From positions 1 through 42,687 of the forward strand of contig JAJXWA010000019.1 in assembly GCA_021781795.1 (NCBI GenBank): a stretch of 42,687 nt of DNA, written 5' to 3'. The notes beneath the pieces are model-generated. The model made no database searches and had not been told where the DNA came from. It saw only the letters and a list, made by a program, of their open reading frames with translations. The DNA is from Acidobacteriota bacterium (GTDB lineage Bacteria; Acidobacteriota; Terriglobia; Terriglobales; Acidobacteriaceae). Both the position numbers and the translations under genes were made by a program. Within the stretch, counting starts at the first letter, position 1; each line of letters opens with the position of its first letter. Positions 1 through 8,749 of the stretch are shown piece by piece.

Positions 1-2
1 CG

Positions 3-110
3 CAGTTCCAGGGCGCCAACACCAGCCCCACATCGTCCGCATTTGGCGACGTCACCAAGCAGCTCAACACCAACCGCACCCTCCAGGGTGGCATCCACTT
101 CCTCTTCTAA
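3..110 (+). CDS. C-terminal end of a TonB-dependent receptor-like outer-membrane protein (5' truncated by window edge)
   Basis: Only the last 35 codons are present, read in frame 3 and closed by TAA at 108-110. The residues contain the pattern FGDVTKQLNTNRTLQGGIHF and end in Leu-Phe. A terminal aromatic residue on an amphipathic last strand is the usual end of outer-membrane beta-barrels. The FGxVTxQxNxxRxxQxG pattern is typical of acidobacterial TonB-dependent receptors that carry a carboxypeptidase-regulatory-like N-terminus. A strong hairpin terminator follows 29 bases later. Its place beside the glycosidase cluster suggests a second glycan receptor of the locus, but the substrate cannot be judged from this fragment. 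Confidence 0.7.
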   Translation, partial: QFQGANTSPTSSAFGDVTKQLNTNRTLQGGIHFLF

Positions 111-412
111 CCGGCGGCACGGCCTGTGCTCATCCAGTAGGGACGCGCTCCAGCGCGTCCCTTTCCTTTTGCCTCTCAAACCACAGGTGCTCCATGACGG
201 GCGCGAAGCGATCGGCATGGGTGGGAAAGCACAAAGCCCCCGTCCTGCACCGTTTCTTCACCTTTTCGCCCTCCGTCTCCCCGTCCACTCCGGCCAATCA
301 AAAAATAAATACCCACCCTCCTAAATCTATTTGCACTTTTCCACATTTTCTTTGCGTGTTTTCGCCGAGCAGGTTTTCGCTTTTCTTCGCTTTTGGCTCC
401 ACAACCCGCGTC
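111..412. other. Intergenic region between convergent genes
   Basis: About 300 bases between the receptor tail (plus) and the GH95 stop (minus). It holds the receptor's terminator near 140-170. From roughly 295 to 415 there is an AT-rich, T-rich stretch unlike the surrounding GC-rich coding DNA. Short open frames here have no recognisable protein character and no ribosome-binding site, so I see no gene. Confidence 0.6.
140..170 (+). terminator. Rho-independent terminator after receptor gene
   Basis: A perfect 10-bp stem (GGGACGCGCT at 140-149 pairing with AGCGCGTCCC at 152-161) has a 2-base apparent loop, in practice a 4-base loop once the top pair opens. It is followed by a T-rich run (TTTCCTTTT). 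The T-run lies only on the plus-strand side, so it serves the upstream receptor gene. Confidence 0.8.
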
Positions 413-2878
413 TCAACCGAAGAGCACGTTATACTGGGCGCCCGCTTCCACCGCGAACTCCGTGCCATTGCCGGCTCCAGGCCGCAGCGTCACCACGCGT
501 CCCCCGCGCGTCACCCGTGCCACGCGTTGTCCCATCGGCGCCGCCAGCCGCACCGAGCCGCCCACCTTCGCCCGCAAGATCGCCTGCGTCGCCTTGCCCT
601 CGCGCCACGCGCAATCCACTTCGAGACCGCCTCGCGCGCGCAGTCCTTTGAAGCTTCCCGCGGCCCACGCCTTCGGCAGCGCCGGCAGCAGCCGCACCAC
701 GCCGCCGTGGCTTTGCAGCAGCATCTCCATCATGCCTGCCGCGCCGCCCAGGTTCCCGTCAATCTGGAACGGCGAGTTCGCCTTCATCCCGCACACGTCA
801 AACAAATTCCCGCGCGTCGAGTGCCGCAGTAGATCCACCAGGTTCCGATAGGCCGCCTCGCCGTCTTCCAGCCGCGCATAGCAGTTCACAATCCACGCCC
901 GGCTCCAGCCCGTGCTCCCGCCTCCATAGCTCAGTCGCCGCTCCAGCACCTTCCGCGCCGCCTCGGCCAGCTCCGGCGTCCCGCGCAGCGTGATCTGGTC
1001 ATCGGGATACAGCCCGAAAAGATGTGAGATGTGCCGGTGTCCCGGCTCCGTCTCCGCATAATCTTCATTCCACTCCTGCAGCGCGCCGTTCGCGCCAATC
1101 TTCAGCGGAGGCAGCTTCTTCGCCGCGGCCTGCACCTGTCCACGCAGCTCCGCATCCACGCCCAGCAACTCGCTGGCCCGCGCCACGCGATCAAACACTG
1201 CATGAATGATCTCCGTATCCATCGCCGGCGACATGCACAAACTTGCCGTCGTTCCATCCGGCAGCCGGTACTTGTTCTCCGGGCTCTGGCTCGGCCCGCT
1301 CTGCAGCGTCGCATCCGGCGCCTCCACCAGATAGTCCAGCATGAACTCGCCGATCTCCTTCAGCCGCGGATACGCCCGCTCGCGCAGAAATCCCTTGTCC
1401 TGGCTGAACGCATAGTGCTCCCACAGATGCAGCGCCATCCACGCCGCGCCCATCGCCCACACGCCCGCCTGCACATGATCCACCGGAATCGAGTCGCCCC
1501 AGAGGTCCGTGTTGTGGTGTACGACAAATCCCCGCGCCTTGTAATACTTCTTCGCCGTCTCTGCGCCAAAGCTGCGCGCACTGTCCAGCAGGTCAAACAA
1601 CTGCGGATGCAGATCCGCCAGGTTCCCCGGCTCCGCCATCCAGTAGTTCATCTCCGCATTGATATTCACCGTGAATTTTGAGCCCCACGGCGGATCAATG
1701 CTCTCATTCCAGATGCCCTGCAGATTCGCAGGCAGCGTTCCCGGCCGGCTGCTGCTGATCAGCATGTACCGCCCATACTTGAAGTACGTCTGCAACAGCC
1801 CCGCATCGTCGCCGCCCTCTTTCACGCGCTGCATCCGCACATCCATCGGCACATCTTTCAACGGGTCCGGCCCCTGCAACAGATCCAACTCCACGCGCCG
1901 CGCATAGCTCTGGTAATCCTCCACGTGCTCGCGCTTCAATGCGTCATACGACATCGACGAAGCCACTTTCAGATTCCGCGCGCACGCCGCTTCCATCCCG
2001 CGCGCATCGCCTTCGCGAAACGCCGTCGCCGCCATCACCAGCAGCGTCACCCGCCGCGCACCTTCAATCCGCAGCGTGTTGCCCGCAGCCCGCACCGCGC
2101 CATCGTCCGCGTGCGCCGCGACCTCCGCGCGAAAGGCCACGCCCACCTGCCTCTCCTGTGTCGCCGCATCCGTTGTCGGCTTCGCAGGCCGCGCTGCACC
2201 CGTCATCACCAGCCGGTTCGCATCCGCAGCCACCGTCTCGCTGTGCACCACGCGGTCCATCCGCACCGTCAGCGCCATCGGCTGCTCACACTCCAGCCGC
2301 ACCGCGATCACATTCCGCGGTGCCGAGCTGAAGATCTCTCGCTTCCATCGCGCTCCGCCCGCCACAAAGCTCGTCTTCGCGATTGCCTGGTCCAGATCGA
2401 GTTCGAGCCGATACTCCTGCACATCACCTGCAAGCCCATCAAGCTCCAGCCACATATCGCCCAACGTCTGGTAGCACGGCAGCCGGTCGGGAATCCCCAT
2501 CATCACTTCCGCCGCCAGCGCCTCGGCCTCGTGCACCTTGCCCGCCATCAGCAGCGCGCGCACCTCAGCCGTCTTCGCAGCCTGCGGGTTATCGCGATCC
2601 CGCCGCTCGCCCATCCACACGGTTTCTTCGTTCAGTTGCAGCCGCTCGTTCGCCGTCCCGCCAAAGACCATCGCGCCCAGCCGCCCGTTGCCAACAGGCA
2701 ACGCATCCGGCCACGCCAGCGCCGGCTGCCTGTAGAAGATTCGTGTCGCACCCGTTTCACCGATGGCTTCGTGCGATGTCTCACTCCACACCTTCCCCGC
2801 GCCCGCCCGCGACGCCAACATGCCCGTCAGCGCGCCATCGCGCAAGAATTTCCGCCTGCTCCAACCGCGTCGCGCCAT
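413..2878 (-). CDS. GH95 alpha-L-fucosidase, Tat-exported
   Basis: An 821-residue glycoside hydrolase of family GH95, which hydrolyses terminal alpha-1,2-linked L-fucose (some members act on L-galactose) with inversion. The N-terminus has a twin-arginine signal (SRRKFL at residues 7-12). The N-terminal beta domain starts near residue 45 with the family pattern around LPVGNGRLGAMVFGG and LNEETVW. The (alpha/alpha)6 core carries the NIN pair (N405, N407), a QEW glutamate (E602, probable general acid) just before the GHRHISHLFGLYP block, and D707 in FQIDGNLGG. These match the Asn/Asn/Glu/Asp catalytic set described for Bifidobacterium AfcA. The length is usual. The ATG is preceded by AGGAG at about 5 bases. 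It is the last gene of a four-gene minus-strand operon, 9 bases after the GH79 stop. The linkage actually cleaved is inferred from family only. Confidence 0.93.
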   Translation of the reverse strand: MARRGWSRRKFLRDGALTGMLASRAGAGKVWSETSHEAIGETGATRIFYRQPALAWPDALPVGNGRLGAMVFGGTANERLQLNEETVWMGERRDRDNPQAAKTAEVRALLMAGKVHEAEALAAEVMMGIPDRLPCYQTLGDMWLELDGLAGDVQEYRLELDLDQAIAKTSFVAGGARWKREIFSSAPRNVIAVRLECEQPMALTVRMDRVVHSETVAADANRLVMTGAARPAKPTTDAATQERQVGVAFRAEVAAHADDGAVRAAGNTLRIEGARRVTLLVMAATAFREGDARGMEAACARNLKVASSMSYDALKREHVEDYQSYARRVELDLLQGPDPLKDVPMDVRMQRVKEGGDDAGLLQTYFKYGRYMLISSSRPGTLPANLQGIWNESIDPPWGSKFTVNINAEMNYWMAEPGNLADLHPQLFDLLDSARSFGAETAKKYYKARGFVVHHNTDLWGDSIPVDHVQAGVWAMGAAWMALHLWEHYAFSQDKGFLRERAYPRLKEIGEFMLDYLVEAPDATLQSGPSQSPENKYRLPDGTTASLCMSPAMDTEIIHAVFDRVARASELLGVDAELRGQVQAAAKKLPPLKIGANGALQEWNEDYAETEPGHRHISHLFGLYPDDQITLRGTPELAEAARKVLERRLSYGGGSTGWSRAWIVNCYARLEDGEAAYRNLVDLLRHSTRGNLFDVCGMKANSPFQIDGNLGGAAGMMEMLLQSHGGVVRLLPALPKAWAAGSFKGLRARGGLEVDCAWREGKATQAILRAKVGGSVRLAAPMGQRVARVTRGGRVVTLRPGAGNGTEFAVEAGAQYNVLFG

Positions 2879-2887
2879 CGTTTCTCC

Positions 2888-4291
2888 TCAGCTCTTCGTC
2901 AGCACCGCGCTGTACGGCGGCACATGCAGCTGGCTTCCGTGCGCCACATTGCCTTCACTGCGCGTGAGCGTCACGCCATCCTGCGCGTCGATCGCCGGAC
3001 CTGTTAGCAGCCAGTGCTCGCGGCACTTCCGCAGCGGCACGCGCATCGTCAGCGGCTGCACTGTCTTGTTGATCGCCAGCAACATTTCCCCGCGATTCTT
3101 GTGCGCCACATACGCGCTCACGCGGTCGCTGCTGCACAGCAGATTCGTCTGCACCAGCGTCGCGCCCGCGAACTCGCGCGCCAGCTTCATCCCAAAGAAC
3201 TCCGGCCGCAGCGTAAATCCGCCCGCCAGGCTGCCCGCAATCGGCGTGTAATAGCCATTGCCTCCGCCATGCAAATTCACTCCCGCGCATCCCACTGACG
3301 CAAAGCGCAGCATCGCATCCACCACCCACAGTGCACTCGCCAGCGTGTTGCTCACGCCCGGCTCGCCGCCGTTCCAGCAGGAATTGCCTTCACTCATGCG
3401 ATACGGTAGGCCCACGCTGCGTGCCGCTTCCATCGCAATTTCCAGATCGCGCACCAGCTTCGGATCGGGCGCAAGCAGTTTGTCCAGCGTCACGCCCTTC
3501 GCGCCCGCCGGGCCCATCGCATAGTAGTGCGAGGTCAGCATCACCACATCGTGCAGCGCGTTCTTCTTCACATCCGCAGCAAAGCCCGTCACATAGGCCA
3601 TCTTGTTCGAGACATCTGGCCCCGCAAACTTCGCCTGCGACACGCGCGCCACCACCGCTGCACGCGCAGCCGACCATTCCTTCCAGTAATCCGCATAGCT
3701 CCAGGTCGCCGGCCTGTAGCGGTTGCGCCACGCGTCCGGCTCATTGCCCAGTTGAAACGCAATCAACCGTGACCCCAGAATCTGCTGCACGGCCGCAGCT
3801 TCCTCCGCTGCATGCGCCGCCGTCCCGCGTCCCAGATTCAATCCATACAGGCAACTCCAGTTCGTCGCATCCAGAAACGCCCGCAGATTCCGCAGGCTCA
3901 GCGGCGTAAGCGGCGTGTCACTTTTCACATTCTTGCTCGTGTCCGGCCCCACGGCGTCAAAAAGCGGCGGACCCTTCGGCTCTTCCGTAGTAAACGCCGT
4001 AAATTCGCTCGTCCCTCCACCAAGCCGTAGAACACCTTCGCTGCCCAGTTCGCGGAAGAGTGCGATGAGCGCTGCGTTTTCAGCAGCGAAGAACGCAGGA
4101 TTTGCCAGTTGCGCCGACTCGTAGCTCAATCCCGTAAAGTCCGCCGGCAGCGTCGCCAGCGATACACCCTCCTGTACGTTGAGCTTCGCCGTCAGCCCAT
4201 CGATTTCGCTTTGCGCATGCATCCATCGCGGCAGCGCCGCGGAAGCTGCAGCAACGCGTCCCGTCATCCGCAGGAACTCCCGGCGCTTCAT
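2888..4291 (-). CDS. GH79 beta-glucuronidase-like glycoside hydrolase, Tat-exported
   Basis: A 467-residue GH79 (heparanase/beta-glucuronidase) enzyme. The start was set at 4291, where the ATG overlaps the upstream stop as ATGA and begins a twin-arginine signal (KRREFLRM at residues 2-9); an open frame extending further upstream lies inside the neighbouring gene. The (beta/alpha)8 domain begins with GLSYESAQL near residue 54 and RLGGGTSEF near 89. The acid/base glutamate is E184 in LGNEPD and the nucleophile is E301 in MSEGNS, 117 residues apart. This fits the spacing in the Acidobacterium capsulatum enzyme AcGlcA79A (E173/E287, from memory). A C-terminal beta domain follows from about 370. 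The family removes beta-GlcA or 4-O-methyl-GlcA from arabinogalactan protein side chains, so this gene is the strongest clue to the substrate. The 4-base overlap implies translational coupling to the unassigned hydrolase. Confidence 0.9.
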   Translation of the reverse strand: MKRREFLRMTGRVAAASAALPRWMHAQSEIDGLTAKLNVQEGVSLATLPADFTGLSYESAQLANPAFFAAENAALIALFRELGSEGVLRLGGGTSEFTAFTTEEPKGPPLFDAVGPDTSKNVKSDTPLTPLSLRNLRAFLDATNWSCLYGLNLGRGTAAHAAEEAAAVQQILGSRLIAFQLGNEPDAWRNRYRPATWSYADYWKEWSAARAAVVARVSQAKFAGPDVSNKMAYVTGFAADVKKNALHDVVMLTSHYYAMGPAGAKGVTLDKLLAPDPKLVRDLEIAMEAARSVGLPYRMSEGNSCWNGGEPGVSNTLASALWVVDAMLRFASVGCAGVNLHGGGNGYYTPIAGSLAGGFTLRPEFFGMKLAREFAGATLVQTNLLCSSDRVSAYVAHKNRGEMLLAINKTVQPLTMRVPLRKCREHWLLTGPAIDAQDGVTLTRSEGNVAHGSQLHVPPYSAVLTKS

Positions 4292-6588
4292 TCGACGTCG
4301 ACCTCCACCACGCTTGGCCGTGTCACAGTCAACGCAGGCTCTGCACTCGCTATCACAGGGCGGCCATCCACGCGCACCGCATGGACCTGCTGCCCTGACT
4401 CCAGCGGCACATGCAGTACAATCGCGCGCCTTGCGCCATGCGGATCCATCGCAATCTTCCATCGCTTCGCCGTCACATGCTCCGCGCGCACGCTCACCGT
4501 GCCTCCCGTCGTCACCGGCGCATCCTCCACGGTTACAGCCTTGCCCACCGGCACCCAGTCACTGGGAAGCCCCGCCAGCAGGTGCAGCGTGCCCTCGCGT
4601 TCATTCACCAGCATGTCGCGCAAAAAAAGCACCAGGTTTGCATTCGCCCACGCCTCGGGCATATCGCCGGTACCTTCCTGGTTGCTGCGCTTGCTATGGG
4701 GCGTATCGCATGCGCGCGGCAGACTCACGTCCACCAGAATCTCTTCTTTCCACACCTTCGTGGTGTAGCTATGGTTGAGCGCCGCCACCAGCATGTCCAC
4801 AGCCTTCTGCTGCTCGCCGCGCAGCAGGTACGTCTCCGCCATATTCATCGACTCGCCCGCCCACACGCCCGCAGGTCCGGCCCACGCCACGTTGGTCGGA
4901 AGCCCCTGCTTCTCTTCGCGCTCCATGCGCGCAATCAGCCCCGTCACCAGCGGGTCTTCCGGCGCATAGAGTTGCGTGGGATACACCGCGAGAAACGTCT
5001 GCGAATACGCGCCCTCCGGATAGGTCGGCATCGCCGGCAGATACGCGGGCGTCTCTTTTTCCAGCGTTACCGCACGTCGCACGCTTTTGTGAACCGCTGC
5101 CGTATACGCGTCATACTCCTTCGCGAGCCATGTCGCATCGTTGGCATGGCCCAGCGCCCGCGCAGCTTCCTCTGTCACGCGCTCCGCATACGCCGCAAGA
5201 AAGTTGTGCGAGAACGAGTGGCCCTCCGGCAGCCCCGAGTCGCCATAGCTCCACGGCAGCAGCCCATACCAGTACGGCTTCTCGCCCGTCTGCAGCGCCG
5301 GATCCGGCTCCGGCTTGCAGTGCGACGGAATCATCCGGCGAATCGGCCGCGCGCCCTCCGGCACACCGCTCACTCCTTCCAGCGTGCTCTCTTCGCGATG
5401 ATCGCGAATCCACTCCGACGCGCGCAGCATGAAAGGATAGGCCGCAACCAGCCACTGCTTGTCCCGCGTGAAGAGGTAATAATCCCATGCCGCCGCAACA
5501 TTGCCGCCCGCATTGTCCCATGCAGGCCAGCCGCTCGTCGGCGGACCGTCCCACTCGCCGTCATCTTGGATGATATGGAACGCATGCTCCACGCTCTCGC
5601 GCGCGGGCTGCAACCATCCGCCAGCCTCCAGTGCCCGCGCCTGAAAGTATTCGCCACGTCCCCAATATTGCCGATACACCGCTGGCCCATCGAGCGTCCA
5701 CAAATCACCGCGTGCATCGTACTCAGTCAAGATCAGCACATACGCCAGCGAGGAGGAATAGAAGTCGCTCAGCTCGCGTTGGGGAAAATCAATCTTCGTG
5801 GCGCGCGCCCACAGTCCATCCCATTGCGCAACAGCCTGTCGCAGCAACGTCTCAGAGTCGGACTGCGACAACTCTGCATTCCGCGCAGCCGGCCATTCAT
5901 ACGGGACCTCCACGCTCAAGGTCCTTGTTCCGTGCGCAGGCAACGCGACTTGCAACGCCAGCGTCAGGCCATCATCCTCCGAGCGGATCGCAGCGCCATC
6001 CATCTCCGTCACCATTGCCACATCTTCACCCGCGCCGTTTTCGAGTGTGCGGTTCACCACATGCCCCGGCAGATTGCGCTCGCGTCCGCTCAGCTTGAGC
6101 GTCACCTCCGCCGCCTGCGAGCCGTTGTTGGTCAGCGTCAGGCGCACCACATCGAGCCCCTTCGCACCCGACGTCGCATTCGGAATCGTGCCCGCTTGGG
6201 CCTCCGGGTCAACAGCAAAGGCCAATTCATCCAGCGCCAGGTTCCCGTTCGCCAGCGTCGACTCCACAAAGGGATAGCGACCGCGATACAGTTCCTGACT
6301 CTTCATCGTGAAAGGCTCTGCGCCAGCGAAGGCCTGGATCGCAAGATCGCCATCCATCTGGCTGCTGAATCCGATCGGCGTGTCCAACGGCTTGCGCTTC
6401 AGGCTCCACTGCGACCACTTCAGGTTCCCCTGCTTATCCACGACCGTCTTGTGGCTTCCCATCGGCAGGCCAATCAGACTCTGCGCATCCGTATTCGCCC
6501 AGCGGTGATCGATCACCACCTGCGCTGATGCCACCATCGCTGCCATCGCAACCGCGCATCCCCATGCTGCTCGTAAACCGAAACTCAC
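4288..6588 (-). CDS. Unassigned six-hairpin ((alpha/alpha)6) glycosidase-like protein, secreted
   Basis: A 766-residue protein with a Sec signal (hydrophobic residues 7-22, cleavage after SAQ). It starts at GTG with GAGGTGA just upstream. Residues 25-235 look like a beta-sandwich. Residues 240-640 read as a helical six-hairpin barrel with aromatic, acid-rich loops: DGEWDGPP at 343-350, GWPAWDNAGG at 353-362, LLPWSYGDSGLPEGHSFSHN at 443-462. About 690-766 is a beta tail. This layout is seen in inverting barrels such as GH15, GH63, GH78 and GH95, but I cannot assign it to a numbered family. Candidate catalytic acids are D343, E345, D347, D358 and D450. It sits between the GH30-like and GH79 genes and overlaps GH79 by 4 bases, so it probably acts on the same glycan, perhaps on a sugar exposed by or next to glucuronic acid. 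Substrate unknown. Confidence 0.75.
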   Translation of the reverse strand: MSFGLRAAWGCAVAMAAMVASAQVVIDHRWANTDAQSLIGLPMGSHKTVVDKQGNLKWSQWSLKRKPLDTPIGFSSQMDGDLAIQAFAGAEPFTMKSQELYRGRYPFVESTLANGNLALDELAFAVDPEAQAGTIPNATSGAKGLDVVRLTLTNNGSQAAEVTLKLSGRERNLPGHVVNRTLENGAGEDVAMVTEMDGAAIRSEDDGLTLALQVALPAHGTRTLSVEVPYEWPAARNAELSQSDSETLLRQAVAQWDGLWARATKIDFPQRELSDFYSSSLAYVLILTEYDARGDLWTLDGPAVYRQYWGRGEYFQARALEAGGWLQPARESVEHAFHIIQDDGEWDGPPTSGWPAWDNAGGNVAAAWDYYLFTRDKQWLVAAYPFMLRASEWIRDHREESTLEGVSGVPEGARPIRRMIPSHCKPEPDPALQTGEKPYWYGLLPWSYGDSGLPEGHSFSHNFLAAYAERVTEEAARALGHANDATWLAKEYDAYTAAVHKSVRRAVTLEKETPAYLPAMPTYPEGAYSQTFLAVYPTQLYAPEDPLVTGLIARMEREEKQGLPTNVAWAGPAGVWAGESMNMAETYLLRGEQQKAVDMLVAALNHSYTTKVWKEEILVDVSLPRACDTPHSKRSNQEGTGDMPEAWANANLVLFLRDMLVNEREGTLHLLAGLPSDWVPVGKAVTVEDAPVTTGGTVSVRAEHVTAKRWKIAMDPHGARRAIVLHVPLESGQQVHAVRVDGRPVIASAEPALTVTRPSVVEVDVE

Positions 6589-6673
6589 CCTTCACCTCGT
6601 GGAACGCACCTCTTGCGCGCAGGCAGATTCAACCTAGCCACTCGCGACGCGCCTGTTGCGTCTTTCAAATGTC

Positions 6674-8587
6674 CTATTCCACCGTCCCTGCCGCAGCGGC
6701 CTTTCGTGTGGACAGAACGACGATCTCGCCCGGTTGCACAACGATCTCGCGCGGCACCGCGGACACGGCATTCTCCTCTTCCAGCCCCGTGCGCTCCATC
6801 TCTGCCCACGCGTGCTGCGCACCCTCAATCGTCACCCGCCTCGGCGTAGCCGCGCGGTTCAGCATCACCAGCGTCTGCGCATCATCGCCAGCAAACGCAC
6901 TGGTCAACAGATCGCCATCATCGCTCGTAGCCCCGACGCGCTGCATTCCCTTCAGAACATGCCGGCTGTAGGCTCCCATCACACGAAGCTGAAAGCTGGT
7001 CGCTACGGGAATCCAGCCGCGCGTGCGGTCCGGCGCAAGCAGCGAACGAGAGCCTGCAAAGGTCGGCTGTTCCACATCCAGCAGCAGCCAGCAGTACATC
7101 AACGCCACAGCGTCCAGTTCTGTCAGATTTTTGTGGTAGAGCTGCGCTGTCTGGAATGCAATGCGGTAAGAAGGCTCCTGATAGTGCGGATCATTGATGC
7201 AGATCTCCGTCGCCAGAAACGGCTTGCCCGCGCTCGCCTCATGCATGGCACGCATGCGCGCGTCATACAGGTCGGGGTTCGCCATGAACTCCTGAAGATC
7301 ATACTCATGCGTTGCCGCGAAATCGATCTCCTTCCACGCCTCCGGATCCTTCCTGAGTGCCTCAGCCCGCCGGATGCCCAGGAACATAAAGCTCGCATCG
7401 GCCATGTGAATGCGCGTTGTCTGAAACCCCGCCGCATCTAACGCGCGCCGCAGCGTCTTCACCATTGCGTCAAACACAGCCGGCGGCTCATCTACCTCAT
7501 TTTGAATGCCGACAATCTGCGGCGCAGCACCCGTGGCTGCCTTCGCCTTGCGGCAATACCCCACCACGATGCGCGCGTATTCCTCCGGCTTCGCGACGAG
7601 TTTCACCGGACGATGCCACGTGTCCACGACCGTTGAACCTTGATAAGGCTCCATTGCCCATGCGGGCAGCGCCCACATCTCGTAGATCACATCTCCGCCC
7701 AGCGCCTGCGCGTGTTTGCTGTACTCGAAGCTCGAGACTTCACTGTTGGGAAAATTGTCGCCGTAGTAGTGCGGCGTGGCGTCGCGCAGATCTTCAAGGT
7801 TGGTCAGGTCCGGCTTGAGTTCAGTGCCCATTGGATACTCACGGAAGAGAAGCAGGTTGTATCGCTTCAGCAGATCCCAGTACTGCCGCTTGCCCTCGTC
7901 GCTCAGCTCCTCATACGCGGGAATGCTCGGGCTGCCGCCAAAGCCAAGCATCGTCTGATGCACCTCGGCGCGACGAAAGGTCACAGTCGCAGCCTTCGCA
8001 TCCGGCTCGCTCATCGTGCCCTCCACCACCAGGTGCGCCGTGCGCGGCGCGGCATACATCAACTGATGCCGCGTCACGTCAAAAAGCAGCGGCGCTTCCA
8101 GAAGCTGCACGTCATTCACCAGCACCCGCACCGCCAGATGCGCATCCGCAATCACCGTGACCGTGCGCGCCTCGCCCGAGAATTGCCTCTGCAGCGCAAA
8201 GACCTCCTTCGCCGGATAATTCCCCTGGCCCTCATAGAGCCCCATCGAGTCGTAGTACCGTTCCGCAATCCGGATTGTGCTCGACGTCAATTCAACCGTG
8301 AATCCCGCATGAGGTCCGGTGAAAATCCAGCGCAGCGTCGTCCGGTCCGGTACGCCCTCATCCAGTCGCAGCGTCCGCTCAAACAGCGCCGTCAGATTCT
8401 CATGGAAGTACACCCGCGCAATCTCGTCCGGCCGCGACCAGCCCGGTCCCTTCGGCCCATCCGAGACAAAGCGGAATGGAACTCCAGCCGCGCCTTTATC
8501 CGGAGCCACTTGCGGCAAGGTCGCAGCCTGCTGCGCAAAGGCGCCAGTTGCGTAAATCGTCCAAGTCAAGAGCACATACCATCGCAT
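6674..8587 (-). CDS. GH30-like clan GH-A glycoside hydrolase, secreted
   Basis: A 637-residue protein with a Sec signal (residues 1-19, ending AFAQ). After about 180 residues of beta-rich sequence, a (beta/alpha)8 domain starts at GFGGSPSIPAYEEL (215-228), the hallmark entry of GH30/glucosylceramidase-like enzymes. The predicted acid/base is E364 in GIQNEVDEPP and the nucleophile E461 in FLATEICIND. A C-terminal beta domain follows from about 545. GH30 members include exo-beta-1,6-galactanases, beta-glucosidases, beta-fucosidases and glucuronoxylanases; which one this is cannot be read from sequence. The start at 8587 was chosen because it begins the signal peptide and lies just after a TTGACA/GATAAT promoter. 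It has no ribosome-binding site. It is the first gene of the minus-strand operon, 85 bases ahead of the six-hairpin gene. Confidence 0.78.
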   Translation of the reverse strand: MRWYVLLTWTIYATGAFAQQAATLPQVAPDKGAAGVPFRFVSDGPKGPGWSRPDEIARVYFHENLTALFERTLRLDEGVPDRTTLRWIFTGPHAGFTVELTSSTIRIAERYYDSMGLYEGQGNYPAKEVFALQRQFSGEARTVTVIADAHLAVRVLVNDVQLLEAPLLFDVTRHQLMYAAPRTAHLVVEGTMSEPDAKAATVTFRRAEVHQTMLGFGGSPSIPAYEELSDEGKRQYWDLLKRYNLLLFREYPMGTELKPDLTNLEDLRDATPHYYGDNFPNSEVSSFEYSKHAQALGGDVIYEMWALPAWAMEPYQGSTVVDTWHRPVKLVAKPEEYARIVVGYCRKAKAATGAAPQIVGIQNEVDEPPAVFDAMVKTLRRALDAAGFQTTRIHMADASFMFLGIRRAEALRKDPEAWKEIDFAATHEYDLQEFMANPDLYDARMRAMHEASAGKPFLATEICINDPHYQEPSYRIAFQTAQLYHKNLTELDAVALMYCWLLLDVEQPTFAGSRSLLAPDRTRGWIPVATSFQLRVMGAYSRHVLKGMQRVGATSDDGDLLTSAFAGDDAQTLVMLNRAATPRRVTIEGAQHAWAEMERTGLEEENAVSAVPREIVVQPGEIVVLSTRKAAAAGTVE

Positions 8588-8594
8588 GGGCTCG

Positions 8595-8625
8595 ATTATC
8601 CCGGCTACGCATCCTGCTGTGTCAA
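8595..8625 (-). promoter_or_regulatory. Promoter of the GH30-like/six-hairpin/GH79/GH95 operon
   Basis: On the minus strand a perfect -35 TTGACA (8620-8625) is followed after 19 bases by GATAAT (8595-8600). The -10 ends only 7 bases before the ATG at 8587, so transcription would start at or within a base or two of the start codon. The 19-bp spacer is longer than optimal, but both hexamers are strong. Confidence 0.55.
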
Positions 8626-8749
8626 GCGCATCGGCACCACACTTTTTGCCCTCTGCGCCGATACATATGCGCACGCGCCCGGTTGCGCTCGATGCACTGC
8701 TCCACACGCCGCCAGCTTTGCTACCATCCACTTTGCACGCGGAGGACTC

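Noticed and set aside
4411..6528. 705-codon plus-strand open frame opposite the six-hairpin gene
   Set aside because: Arg/His-rich shadow of a gene with signal peptide and fold pattern on the other strand.
7640..8749. Long N-terminal extension of the first GH29 gene
   Set aside because: It would read antisense through the GH30-like gene. The ATG at 8750 has GGAGG upstream and starts a Tat signal.
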